The notes under the pieces are model-generated. The model was not told the DNA's origin, did no database searches, and saw only the letters and a list, made by a program, of their open reading frames with translations. From the NCBI GenBank assembly GCA_033852175.1, contig JAWSUY010000027.1, positions 1-64,000 of the forward strand: DNA of 64,000 nucleotides. The letters run 5' to 3'. This stretch comes from Agarilytica sp033852175. GTDB taxonomy: Bacteria; Pseudomonadota; Gammaproteobacteria; Pseudomonadales; Cellvibrionaceae. Below are positions 18,229 to 27,356 of this stretch, piece after piece; position 1 is the stretch's first letter; every line of letters starts with the position of its first letter. The translations under genes were made by a program, and so were the position numbers.

Positions 18229-19239
18229 TTATTTCTGCTGGTCTTTGCCTTGCTGTAGATTAAGCAGTTTATCGAAGTCTGACTCGAAGAGCCTGTCTTG
18301 AATAATACGATATTGTTCAAATTGGCTCACAGCGTAGTCTCTAGCAATTTTTGCAGTTATCTGTCCGCTATCAGCCAATATTTCACGCTCATCAAATTCA
18401 AGAAACAGATCGAGCCGTGTTGCCCAGTCACTCATCGTCATTGGAATCTTTCGCTTGGCCCTTTCTTCAGCGAGATCAAGATAAGCACCAACTATGCGGC
18501 CAAGGGATTCAATTTCATCTTTGTCTAAATAGTTTTTTGCGATAGAAACATCTGTTTTTACTATCTTACCCTCAGGACTGTTGCTCCAGTTGGTAAGCCC
18601 CATATACTCCTTTGAGCTATCAGCTCGCGTCACGATCAGTTCGGCAGCAGTATGGCCGTGAATGGCAAAGTGTAGCTTGTTCTGAACTTTGGAAAAAAAG
18701 TCTCTGGTAGTCTGGTCATTCTTATTATAATCCACACTTGAGGAATAGATATCGGTGATTTTCTGGTAAAAACGGCGCTCACTTAAGCGAATTTCCCGGA
18801 TTTCAGCGAGCAGTGTTTCAAAATAGTCTTCACCTAGAAAACTACCATTTTCCAGTCTACTTTTATCAACGACGAACCCTTTAATGGAAAACTCCCGCAG
18901 TATCTGGGTTGCCCATTGGCGGAATTGAGTTGCTCGTTTGGAGTTGACGCGATAACCAACAGAGATAATCATATCAAGATTATAAAAATTGGTTGGCTTG
19001 GTAGAAAATTCGGAAATCCCGAATTTTCTCAAGGTACTGTCTTTGTCAAGTTCCAATTCACCATAAATATTCTTTATATGCTCGTTAATTGTTGAAACTG
19101 ACTTGCCAAACAGCTCAGCGATCAACGTTTGCGTGAGCCAAATGGTTTCATCCTCGACACGGACTTCTATGCTATTTTCACCAGCCTGAGAGGTAAAGAT
19201 TAGAAATTCGGCAGTAGAGTTGCGAATTAACTTTTTCAC
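18229..19239 (-). CDS. rhuM: RhuM-family protein
   Basis: Protein of 336 residues. The N-terminus has the RhuM signature: VEDETIWLTQTLIAELFGKSVSTINEHIKNIY, with FYNLDMIISVGYRVNSKRATQFRQWATQIL after it; a helical second half follows with NKLHFAIHGHTAAELIVTRAD. RhuM was named in Salmonella pathogenicity island 3 and is widespread in genomic islands and next to restriction or toxin loci; its biochemical role is not settled. Here it is a single gene bordered by REP fragments on both sides, suggesting horizontally acquired accessory DNA. Confidence 0.85.
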   Translation of the reverse strand: MKKLIRNSTAEFLIFTSQAGENSIEVRVEDETIWLTQTLIAELFGKSVSTINEHIKNIYGELELDKDSTLRKFGISEFSTKPTNFYNLDMIISVGYRVNSKRATQFRQWATQILREFSIKGFVVDKSRLENGSFLGEDYFETLLAEIREIRLSERRFYQKITDIYSSSVDYNKNDQTTRDFFSKVQNKLHFAIHGHTAAELIVTRADSSKEYMGLTNWSNSPEGKIVKTDVSIAKNYLDKDEIESLGRIVGAYLDLAEERAKRKIPMTMSDWATRLDLFLEFDEREILADSGQITAKIARDYAVSQFEQYRIIQDRLFESDFDKLLNLQQGKDQQK

Positions 19240-19651
19240 GTTCGTTGTTTCTCCTATCGCGGTTCTGAAAAACTGCCTAAAACAGTAGCATTATGTTCCG
19301 TTAAGTCCTCATGTGCAAAAGAAGGCCTTTAATCGTGAATTATCCTATTTTACGCTCAAACCACTCATGAAGCTTCAATAGGGTCAGACTCGTTGAAAGA
19401 GATTCCGTGTGACACATCCCCCCCCCCTCTCCCAGTGACTCCATGAGTCCTTGCTCATTAACAAGGCCTTATCAAAGATCAATCTTACCGCCGAATCAAA
19501 CACCCGAAGGTATATTTATTTGCTAGCCAGTTAACAATAAACAGACGCGCATATTGTCGAAAACAAAAATAACAAATATGCTTACATCAAATAAAAGGAG
19601 CGCCAACTATTCAGTGAACTCCATTTAAAATAATAATAAGTATATACAGGA
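19240..19651. other. Intergenic with a REP copy
   Basis: Gap between the divergent RhuM and GT-C genes. It contains one REP element with a 1-bp deletion at 19374-19397 and a C-rich tract near 19419. No gene recognised. The promoters of both flanking genes must lie here but no confident -35/-10 pair was picked. Confidence 0.5.
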
Positions 19652-19660
19652 ATGTCAGGT

Positions 19661-20947
19661 ATGGATCACATCGCACTGGGCTTAAAAACACTCGCATTTT
19701 TGTCTGTCGCTTATTTATGCTGCCGCATTTTTTTTACCTACATCACTCACGTCTTCGCTCACGGTGAAGTCGCGATTGGTTTTGCTCCACCACAAAGTGC
19801 CTTTCCGCGTTATCGGCACATTCCACTTTTTATAAAAGTTATATCACTGGCGTTATGCTTACGACTATTAACATATGTAGTGACTTACGTCGTTTACAGC
19901 ATATTAGAGAGCGAACCCACGTCTTTTCTCGAATCGTTTAGATCGGTTTGGCATCGCTGGGACACTGATAATTTTTTGATTATCAGCGAAGGCTGGTACG
20001 CCGCAGAAGGGCCAGAAAAATATCGACTCGCATTTTACCCGCTGTACCCAATCATGATTAAGCTTACGCATATGATCGTAGGAAATTATTTTTTTGCAGG
20101 TATCATCGTTTCACTCACGTCATACTGCCTCGCCAGCTGGGTATTGTTCAAACTAATGATTGACGAATTTCACGACGAACAACTCGCGTGGACAGCGGTT
20201 AAATTTATGGGAATTTACCCGTTTTCGTATTATTTCGGTATTGTATATACCGAAAGCTTATTTTTATTACTGTCTATAAGCTGCTTTTATTTTATGAGAA
20301 AAGAGATGTGGCTATATGCAGGGATCGTCGGAGGCCTGGCTGCATTCACCCGAAACCAAGGCTTACTCTTAATAGCCCCGTTTATTTTAGAAGCTTGCCT
20401 GCGTTACCCAATATATGACAAGTTCAACAAACAATGGACATGGAACCGTCAGTTTAGCATCGCCCTACTTTTTTCTTCGTTAGTTGCCATGGGTTTTGTG
20501 GGCTACTTACTGGTCAACAAACAAGTTACCGGTGACTACTTCCGGTTCCTAGCCTACCAAAAAGAAAACTGGGGCAATCAATTTTCGTTTTTTGCCAATA
20601 ACGTAGGTGAAATTTACCTACGAGCGCTCAGTGATAATTTCCGTATGAGGATAGGAATATGGCTACCGACAACGATTGCCTTTTTTGGTGTTGTTGGGCT
20701 TATCACCTACACGATTAAACGTATCCCACCTAGCTACAGTCTTTATGCGGTTATTTTATTGGTGATTTCTTTCTCGCCAAGCTGGCTATTGAGCGCACCA
20801 AGATATACCGCCATCATTTTCCCCATTTTTATGGCTATGGCATTTATCGTAAAAAACCGTTCAAACTGGGATCAGATACTCACCATAACCTGTGCCAGCC
20901 TACTCACCTGTTATGCATTTTTATTTACACGCGGGCATGTATTTTGA
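19661..20947 (+). CDS. PIG-V-like GT-C family membrane glycosyltransferase
   Basis: Polytopic protein of about 428 residues. An early luminal/periplasmic loop WHRWDTDNFLIISEGWYAAEG...RLAFYPLYPIMIK matches the acidic WD motif and AFFPLYP signature of PIG-V (GPI mannosyltransferase 2)-like bacterial proteins; YTESLFLLLS and GGLAAFTRNQGLLL follow, and SPSWLLSAPRYTAIIFPIF is near the end. It probably transfers a sugar from a polyprenyl-phosphate donor. ATG 19652 abuts the AGGA motif, whereas ATG 19661 has AGGA nine bases upstream, so 19661 is preferred. Confidence 0.7.
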   Translation: MDHIALGLKTLAFLSVAYLCCRIFFTYITHVFAHGEVAIGFAPPQSAFPRYRHIPLFIKVISLALCLRLLTYVVTYVVYSILESEPTSFLESFRSVWHRWDTDNFLIISEGWYAAEGPEKYRLAFYPLYPIMIKLTHMIVGNYFFAGIIVSLTSYCLASWVLFKLMIDEFHDEQLAWTAVKFMGIYPFSYYFGIVYTESLFLLLSISCFYFMRKEMWLYAGIVGGLAAFTRNQGLLLIAPFILEACLRYPIYDKFNKQWTWNRQFSIALLFSSLVAMGFVGYLLVNKQVTGDYFRFLAYQKENWGNQFSFFANNVGEIYLRALSDNFRMRIGIWLPTTIAFFGVVGLITYTIKRIPPSYSLYAVILLVISFSPSWLLSAPRYTAIIFPIFMAMAFIVKNRSNWDQILTITCASLLTCYAFLFTRGHVF

Positions 20948-21412
20948 ATTAAAATTATCATTCGAAACAAAAAACCGCACACATCAGACAATGCATGCCA
21001 CAAGAAATTTAAGTCGTGATTGAAAAGTTCGCGTAATACAAAAAATTAGTCGATCTTTGGCAGATCAGCATTCAGTTCAAATAAGAACCCTGGCCATTCA
21101 GACATTCATAAGAAACATTAGGCAAGAAAGCCCGGCTCAGCAATCCTCGTTCCTACCGCTAAAGTTGTAGTCGTATTGGTTTTATTTAAGAAGAATTTTA
21201 AGAAGTCACTGGATATAGACACGTTCATATTGCATTTTTCATTACTGTTGATCGTTATAGAAGTTACCTTCAAAGAAATGCATGCAAACCATTTGATTTG
21301 GTTTTACCCTTTATTCGCATATGTGGCAACGCGTTATCGGTATCGTTTGTTCGCCTACCCGTGTGCGGATTTCAGAACTGAATGATGTGCAATGTGACCA
21401 CTTTTCACCTCA
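20948..21412. other. Intergenic with a possible gene remnant
   Basis: An open frame on the plus strand (about 21122-21385) lacks an ATG start and encodes a partly hydrophobic stretch (AILVPTAKVVVVLVLFKKN...HLIWFYPLFAYVATRY). It may be a fragment of a membrane protein, but no family was recognised. No terminator was identified after the GT-C gene. Confidence 0.3.
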
Positions 21413-21436
21413 TAGCACACATCGCCATGTGTGCTA
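21413..21436. promoter_or_regulatory. Probable VapBC operator palindrome
   Basis: Perfect inverted repeat TAGCACACAT (21413-21422), CGCC, ATGTGTGCTA (21427-21436), 36 bp before the vapB ATG. Further GTGTG-type half-sites follow at 21440 and 21463. Antitoxin-toxin complexes commonly autorepress at such palindromes. Confidence 0.65.
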
Positions 21437-21472
21437 TAGTGTGTAAACCAACGTGTAAAAGAGTGTGTACTC

Positions 21473-21667
21473 ATGGCTACTAACCTTTCTATCGATACAA
21501 ATCTGCTCAATGAAGCGCTTCTAATTAGCGGACTAACAACTAAAAAAGACACTGTAAATCAAGCACTTACAGAGTTTGTACAACGTCGTAAACAACGAGA
21601 AATCAGCGACCTCTTTGGCTCCTTACCCCACGACTCCGACTATGACTACAAAGCAGGACGAAAATGA
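21473..21667 (+). CDS. vapB: VapB-family antitoxin
   Basis: A 64-residue antitoxin. The N-terminal ribbon-helix-helix-like part is NLSIDTNLLNEALLISGLTTKKDTVNQALTEFVQRRKQ, typical of type II VapB, with an acidic C-terminus (SLPHDSDYDYKAGRK) that would wrap the toxin. It overlaps vapC by four nt, giving tight coupling, and is preceded by a palindromic operator. Confidence 0.85.
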   Translation: MATNLSIDTNLLNEALLISGLTTKKDTVNQALTEFVQRRKQREISDLFGSLPHDSDYDYKAGRK

Positions 21668-22068
21668 GCAGCGTTCTCGTTGATACCTGCGTTTGGTCTC
21701 TAGCCCTACGAAGTAGCTCTTCTCGCGAAAGCACTATCGCTCGACAACTCACCCAGCTTATCGATGAGAATCAGGTCAAAATAATTGGGGCCATTAAACA
21801 AGAACTCCTCTCAGGTTATATCAATAAGAATAGTTACGAAAAGCTTCGTCAAAAACTTCGCTACTTCCCAAATGAAGCGACGTTAGATTCTGATTACGAA
21901 GCAGCAGCCGAATACTCTAACTTTTGTCGTGCCAAAGGCGTTCAAGGCTCTCATACTGATTATCTAATTTGTGCTGTGGCAACACGTTGCAAATTTAAAA
22001 TTTACACGACCGACAAAGACTTCACTCATTACGCAAAGTACCTGCCTTTATCGCTCTACAGCATTTGA
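21664..22068 (+). CDS. vapC: VapC PIN-domain toxin
   Basis: PIN ribonuclease of 134 residues. The acidic metal site is visible: Asp in VLVDTCVW, Glu in IGAIKQELLSG, Asp in GSHTDYLICA and Asp in IYTTDKDF. VapC toxins cleave tRNA or rRNA when the antitoxin is degraded. All key residues are present, so the module appears intact. It ends 33 bp from the convergent exporter gene. Confidence 0.9.
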   Translation: MSSVLVDTCVWSLALRSSSSRESTIARQLTQLIDENQVKIIGAIKQELLSGYINKNSYEKLRQKLRYFPNEATLDSDYEAAAEYSNFCRAKGVQGSHTDYLICAVATRCKFKIYTTDKDFTHYAKYLPLSLYSI

Positions 22069-22079
22069 ATTCCAATAAT

Positions 22080-22092
22080 TTCAATGGAGTCA
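22080..22092. repeat. REP half-site at the end of the ABC exporter gene
   Basis: TTCAATGGAGTCA, a partial REP 9 bp from the stop codon of the exporter gene, whose C-terminus appears shortened. Confidence 0.5.
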
Positions 22093-22101
22093 AAAGGGAA
22101 A

Positions 22102-24246
22102 TTAAGGGTGGGCAATAACCATCAACGTCTCCGCTTTCTGGAATACGTAGCTCATTGCCATTTGCATATTTTCGGGGTCTAGGGCGGCAAAGCTTTCGTC
22201 GAAGATTAGTAGGTCTGCGCCTTGTAATAAGGCTCGGGCGATATACACACGGCTTTTTTCGCCGTGGGATAATTGCCAGCCGGTATCACCGATTAATTGC
22301 ATCATGCCGCCGGGCATTTTTCTTAAGACTTTATCTAAACCGAGAGCAATACAGACTTCGTAAACTTCGTCCATGTCTTGCTCACTGGGTGGCCATGCAC
22401 GGCCCATTAATAAATTAAATATAAACGGGCCCATAAAAATATGATTGTCGTGAAACTGCGGCACCATGACAATATTTTTTCGCCAATGTGCGCTACCGAT
22501 GCTGGGTAGGTCCAATCCTTTATATAGCATTAGCCCTGCGTCGGGCTCGCGTACTGCGCTGATAATGGAAGCAAGTGTGGATTTTCCACTACCGGAGCTG
22601 CCCTGCAATAAAAGTCGGTCGCCGGAATGTATTGTTAAATGACAATCGGATAGTACTGGCGCTTGGCGAGCACGGTGAGAAAAGTGAAGACCCTGAATTT
22701 CCAGTAAGGTATTTTTTGAAACGGTTGTCGTGTTCGCAGTAAAATTTTCAACGCAGCTATGCGGTAAAGAATAATCGCTACGCGCTAATAACATGGGTTT
22801 TAAATTGTCCCAGGCCACCGATGCACGGGCTAATTCACTCATACCCCCGGCTAGCCCAACTATAGCGCGGTAACACAGGAGCACTGCGCCTAAGGCAATC
22901 GCTAATGATAAAGACTCTGGCTGTGTAAAAGTAAATGCGTAGGCTAAACCGGTTAACCCCAACAATAACCAGCCGCGCGGTATAAGCGCTAAAATTATCG
23001 CTATTTTATCCATCGCGATTGAATCGTCTTGATAGGCATTTAATAAACTGTCTTCTCGTTCGTGCCAGCGCGCGGGGTCTTCTTGGGCAATGCGCGTGCG
23101 GTGGCCCGACATATTTTCGACAAAGGCATAAGTTAAGCGTAAACGGCTGTGCGCCCATTTTCGAATACCTTTACTCATGAGAACAAAAACGAAAGCCACC
23201 ATCAGCAAATACATTAGCAGCAACACCACTAATAAAGCACCACCCGCACCCGTCGATAAAACCCACGCCGCGATCAATAATTCAAGTACAGCAACTAAAG
23301 CATTAATTCCGCCGCTTAAACTTAACGATTCAAATTCGGATGATTCCAAGGCGCGACCGAGCAGTTGACCAATGCCTTCTTGGCGCATGTCGTCGGGGTT
23401 TAAGTTCATCGCGCCAACCAATAAGCGGCGACGTAATATGGTGCCGATGCCAATCGACACCGCGCCTTTTTGCCACATGAAGGCCATCCGAAAAGGCACT
23501 AAGCTCAATAGCGTCAGTACCCAGGCAATAATCCAACCTTTATCTAGATGGCCGTTCAGCGCACCAAAACCGATAACGGCCCACGAAGCCACCCACAACA
23601 CATAGTAAGCAACATAACTTGCCCCCAAAGCCAAGAGCTTGGAAAGCAATCCACTAAAGCGTAACTGCGTCCGCAATGCGGCATCGGGCAGTGGGCGCAA
23701 CAGCCAAATCCCTTCGACTCTGGCCATTCCCAAACGCTCGGCGAGTAAAGATTTACTGACGTTCTGAAATCGTTTTTTATTGAGCTTGGCCTGGGCCAGC
23801 GTATTGGCAATATCTTCTCGTAACGGCGCTTCTAATGGCTCACAAAGTTGTTTCGCAATAAGGTCGACATCTATTTTTACTTGTCTCCCTTTAGGCGTTA
23901 TGGCCTTCAAGGTTCGGCGACCCGTCAACGTATTACTGCTTGCGCCCACAACGGCTAAATACCGAGTTTCGCCCGCTAGAGTCAGCGTCACGAGACCCGC
24001 GTTAATGTTAATTAACTCTCGGGCTATATTGCGGTAACTCGCATCCACGGATAAAGCGTCGACACCCAGTCGTTCGGCTTGAGTCTCGATCGACCCGGCC
24101 CGATTTTGCACGTCGGGGGTTTCGCTGTGCGCGTCATTTTCCGGCAGTAATTTTTGCTGGCGACACACGGCCAGAACGGCATCTGCGGAACGTTGTTGCG
24201 ACCAGGTTATTTCCGTCAATTGTTTTTCAAACTCGGGGCTATTCAT
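22102..24246 (-). CDS. NHLM-type ABC exporter (membrane + ATPase), C-terminus short
   Basis: Exporter half-transporter of 714 residues. An N-terminal soluble region (1-190) precedes about five to six membrane helices (200-470) and an ATPase domain with Walker A LLLQGSSGSGKSTLAS, signature LSHGEKSRVYIARAL and Walker B LLIFDESFAALD. The reading stops at LMVIAHP, directly after the H-loop histidine, so roughly the last 30-40 residues usual in such ATPases are missing. It resembles the second ABC subunit of NHLM bacteriocin systems (TIGR03797 type; recognition from memory). It overlaps the upstream C39 exporter gene by 4 nt and ends the peptide-export operon. Confidence 0.8.
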   Translation of the reverse strand: MNSPEFEKQLTEITWSQQRSADAVLAVCRQQKLLPENDAHSETPDVQNRAGSIETQAERLGVDALSVDASYRNIARELININAGLVTLTLAGETRYLAVVGASSNTLTGRRTLKAITPKGRQVKIDVDLIAKQLCEPLEAPLREDIANTLAQAKLNKKRFQNVSKSLLAERLGMARVEGIWLLRPLPDAALRTQLRFSGLLSKLLALGASYVAYYVLWVASWAVIGFGALNGHLDKGWIIAWVLTLLSLVPFRMAFMWQKGAVSIGIGTILRRRLLVGAMNLNPDDMRQEGIGQLLGRALESSEFESLSLSGGINALVAVLELLIAAWVLSTGAGGALLVVLLLMYLLMVAFVFVLMSKGIRKWAHSRLRLTYAFVENMSGHRTRIAQEDPARWHEREDSLLNAYQDDSIAMDKIAIILALIPRGWLLLGLTGLAYAFTFTQPESLSLAIALGAVLLCYRAIVGLAGGMSELARASVAWDNLKPMLLARSDYSLPHSCVENFTANTTTVSKNTLLEIQGLHFSHRARQAPVLSDCHLTIHSGDRLLLQGSSGSGKSTLASIISAVREPDAGLMLYKGLDLPSIGSAHWRKNIVMVPQFHDNHIFMGPFIFNLLMGRAWPPSEQDMDEVYEVCIALGLDKVLRKMPGGMMQLIGDTGWQLSHGEKSRVYIARALLQGADLLIFDESFAALDPENMQMAMSYVFQKAETLMVIAHP

Positions 24247-27200
24247 TGGAAATCCCCATCGGCCATTCCTGCCTGGCCAACCACTTGCGCGCGCTCCTCA
24301 CTACTGGGCCGCTGACCAACCGTGAGCTTGCCTTTGCACATTTCTAGTCGACTCCAATTGTGTTCGCCCCATACTTCACTTTGGGTATTGCGATCGGCAA
24401 CTAATAACGCGGCAAAGCGTGACTCTTTTTGCTCGGCTAAAACGTGGGGGGCACCTTGCTCCACTATTTGCCCTTCATCCACCACCACGACATGGTCAAA
24501 ATCCAAGGCGCCTTCTACGTCATGACTTACGCTTAACAAGGTTGCGTCTTGCCATAAACTGCGTGAACTTTTCGTTAGTGCTTCGCGGTGTTTGCGTTCT
24601 AGGCCGCGAAAGGCTTCGTCTAAAATGACCAGGCGTGGGTTGGCTTTTAACATTCCACGTGCAAGGCGCACTCGCTGACCTTCGCCACCAGAAAGGGAGC
24701 CGCCGCCCTCACCTAATTTACTTTGCATGCCTTCGGGTAATTGTTGTAGCAGGCCCTGTAAACGAAGCTCTTTCATCACCTGCGCAAATGCGAGCTCTGT
24801 GCCCGGTTCGGCTCCGTAGGCTAGGTTGTCGAGTAAACTGCGATTCCAAAGCTGTACGGCTGGGTCGACCCATACTGTCTCGCGTCTAACCATCGTCAAG
24901 TGGCTTGCGGTAAGCGCTTTACCGTCGACCGTCAATGCACCGCTCGCGGGGATGTGCCAACCCAATAACGCGCCGACTAAAGATGATTTTCCCGCTCCCG
25001 ATGGCCCGACTATCGCCACATGCGAACCGGCAAGGATATCTAAATTCACCCCATGGAGTATGTCGTGCCCGGCAGCCCGCACCCCAACATTATTAAATAC
25101 GATGCGCATTCCCAATGAAGGGGCGCATTTTTTTTGCGATGGGGATTGCCCCTCGCTAGCTTCACCAGGTTGTTCTGTCGTTACTGAAGTTTCTAACGCT
25201 GCTATCATTTCTCGCGTTGCTATTGTTTCTCGCGTTGCAATCGTTTCTGACTCTACTGTCCCTGCGGTCTCGCCTGGCACTTCATTTTCTGGCGGACTGC
25301 AATCGCTTTGTTGCGGAGTAGAAAGCGGTTCCAATACGCGCAGTAAACGATTACGTGCTTGCGGGTATTGCCGTGCGGCTTCGGCAAAGGCTTGGCCTTG
25401 CACCGGTAAATTAAGCGCCCAATACACCAGCAGTAAAACCGTGCCAGTACTTTCAATGCGGGTGAAATGGTCCAACAATAGCCACGCCGCTAAAGCGAAA
25501 CCAAGTAATAATTGTAGGCCCTCGGTGGCCACCACTAACATTTGTAAGCGGTAATTCGAACGTGCCCACTCGACTAACATACCTTCGTGTTCACGCAGTA
25601 AGGGGCGCTGGGCAGAATGCGCGCGCAAAGCGCCAAGGCCAGCCATGGCATCCAAATAAAACCGTCCGAGCGCGCCTTCATGGGTGCGCACTTGCATATC
25701 GCGTTCGGCCAACATCCATTGAATGCCCAAGGGTAACGCGAGCGCACAAAACGCGGCGAGTATTGCCGGTAAAGCACTGGCCGGGTCTAACCAAATAATA
25801 CCTGAGGTGGTGAGCAATAAACCCAACGCGGGCTGCAAGAGGGCTTCACCCAATAACGGTAATTGCCGCAGGCTGTGTAAACTGTGGCCACGTTCAGCCA
25901 TGTCCGAACGCGGGCGACTGTGAAAAAAGCGATCGCTTAAGCGAGGGACTTTTTCCATTAATGCAATGCGCAAACGAATTTCTAACTGCCTCCCCATGCG
26001 CAACAAACCGGAAACAATGGGGATTTCGATTAACAGCAAGGCGAAGACAAAAATCAATAAAGCACTGACCGCTGCAAAGCGTTGTTGCACCATGCCCAGC
26101 TCGCGACCAATATCCAAAAACCCACGCATTAATAATGCTTCGAATACGACTCCCACAGCCGCCAAGATAACAGCCAACACAATGACCGTTGGAGCAAACA
26201 CGCCATCTTCCCGTAATAACGCGAATAAACGTGTTAAGGGTTTTGGCGGGGGATCAGTTAAAACAGAAGCCAAAGCATCCGGTATTGATGCTTGTGTCGG
26301 CTGCGGGTTTACGTTCTGCTGCGGTTCAGGGTTTTGTTCCGAGTGCGGGGGCGAATTTTCTGCCGAGGGCGTTTGTAAGCAACCGCGAAAACGAATAATG
26401 ACGGCGCCGGTCATCAATAACTGAGGCGCGACTTCGGTAGCCGAATTATTTTCTGCGTGGCTGCTGTTTTCTGCAGCTGTATTTTGTCCTTCAGGGGTTT
26501 CGGCTTCTGGGTTCTCGCCACCTAAATCCTCTGCCTCTATGCCCTCAGCCTCTATGCCCTCAGCCCCTACGCCCTTTTCCCCTAAAGACTCGCCTTCGGA
26601 GCTTTCTATTTCTGTAATTTTTGCTTCTGTGCTTTCGTCAGCAACTACCGTCCAAAATTGTTGCGGCAGTGTTACGGGTTTCGTCAGGGCATTTTGGTAT
26701 AGCTGCTGCACTAAAGCCCCAGCTTCACTTCCTCGCTTAATTGCCCCGGCAGCCAACATCGACTGGCACATGCGCACAGCAGCATCCAAGGTGGCTAAAG
26801 GCAACCAATGCGCTTTTGTTAGCGCTTGCTGAATAAATTCGCTTCGCCGTAATTCCGCCACGCCTAGGTTTTTCAGCCGGGCGTTCAATGGCTGTATAAA
26901 GTCATCGGTGCCCGCCCATTCGAACCAGTCATCGGCTGCTACTGGCATCTGGTGTTGATACAAACTCTGCGACAATTCCCGGAGGGGCAACCAACGGCGC
27001 CCCACGGCGGGGTCCATCACTTGAGCATAGGGGCCGACGATTCGCCATATCACCACAAAATGAGTGGCTAGGTTGGGCAATTGAATGACGGCTAGGGCCG
27101 GTAGCGATTGTGTACAAGGCAAAAAAAGATGGTCGGCGGGTAATACCAATTGCTCGGCGTCCATCCCCAATGACACGGCTATCTCTTCAATGGTGTCGAT

Positions 27201-27356
27201 GGAAGTCCCGTCAACATCGGTTTGGCAAGCTTCGCGCAGGCGGCCATAATTGGCCGAAAGGCCGAAGCCTTCGAGTATGCATTTTAGCGAAGCGGGGCCA
27301 CAATCCATCTCGGAGGTTTGCACCACCTCCGGTATTAAAAAACGTTGTTTATTCAT
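24243..27356 (-). CDS. C39-peptidase ABC exporter (NHLM-type)
   Basis: Exporter of 1037 residues predicted to cleave leaders and export peptides. The N-terminal C39 protease domain has all catalytic residues: oxyanion Gln13, Cys19 in EMDCGPASLK, His99 in NLATHFVVIW and Asp115 in VMDPAVG. Residues about 240-370 form an unusual acidic repeat-rich linker (GIEAEGIEAEDLGGENPEAE) then a Pro/Gln-rich stretch. Six membrane helices and an ATPase follow: Walker A VGPSGAGKSSLVGALLG, signature LSGGEGQRVRLARG, VILDEAFRGLE and H-loop SVSHDV. A second low-complexity insert (TIATRETIATREMIAA) lies before the ATPase. It overlaps hlyD by 8 nt. Family length is usually about 700-750, so the linkers make it long. 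Confidence 0.88.
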   Translation of the reverse strand: MNKQRFLIPEVVQTSEMDCGPASLKCILEGFGLSANYGRLREACQTDVDGTSIDTIEEIAVSLGMDAEQLVLPADHLFLPCTQSLPALAVIQLPNLATHFVVIWRIVGPYAQVMDPAVGRRWLPLRELSQSLYQHQMPVAADDWFEWAGTDDFIQPLNARLKNLGVAELRRSEFIQQALTKAHWLPLATLDAAVRMCQSMLAAGAIKRGSEAGALVQQLYQNALTKPVTLPQQFWTVVADESTEAKITEIESSEGESLGEKGVGAEGIEAEGIEAEDLGGENPEAETPEGQNTAAENSSHAENNSATEVAPQLLMTGAVIIRFRGCLQTPSAENSPPHSEQNPEPQQNVNPQPTQASIPDALASVLTDPPPKPLTRLFALLREDGVFAPTVIVLAVILAAVGVVFEALLMRGFLDIGRELGMVQQRFAAVSALLIFVFALLLIEIPIVSGLLRMGRQLEIRLRIALMEKVPRLSDRFFHSRPRSDMAERGHSLHSLRQLPLLGEALLQPALGLLLTTSGIIWLDPASALPAILAAFCALALPLGIQWMLAERDMQVRTHEGALGRFYLDAMAGLGALRAHSAQRPLLREHEGMLVEWARSNYRLQMLVVATEGLQLLLGFALAAWLLLDHFTRIESTGTVLLLVYWALNLPVQGQAFAEAARQYPQARNRLLRVLEPLSTPQQSDCSPPENEVPGETAGTVESETIATRETIATREMIAALETSVTTEQPGEASEGQSPSQKKCAPSLGMRIVFNNVGVRAAGHDILHGVNLDILAGSHVAIVGPSGAGKSSLVGALLGWHIPASGALTVDGKALTASHLTMVRRETVWVDPAVQLWNRSLLDNLAYGAEPGTELAFAQVMKELRLQGLLQQLPEGMQSKLGEGGGSLSGGEGQRVRLARGMLKANPRLVILDEAFRGLERKHREALTKSSRSLWQDATLLSVSHDVEGALDFDHVVVVDEGQIVEQGAPHVLAEQKESRFAALLVADRNTQSEVWGEHNWSRLEMCKGKLTVGQRPSSEERAQVVGQAGMADGDFQ

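Noticed and set aside
24826..25554. 242-residue plus-strand frame inside the C39 exporter gene
   Set aside because: A long shadow frame in GC-richer DNA; the minus strand encodes clear ATPase motifs over the same bases.
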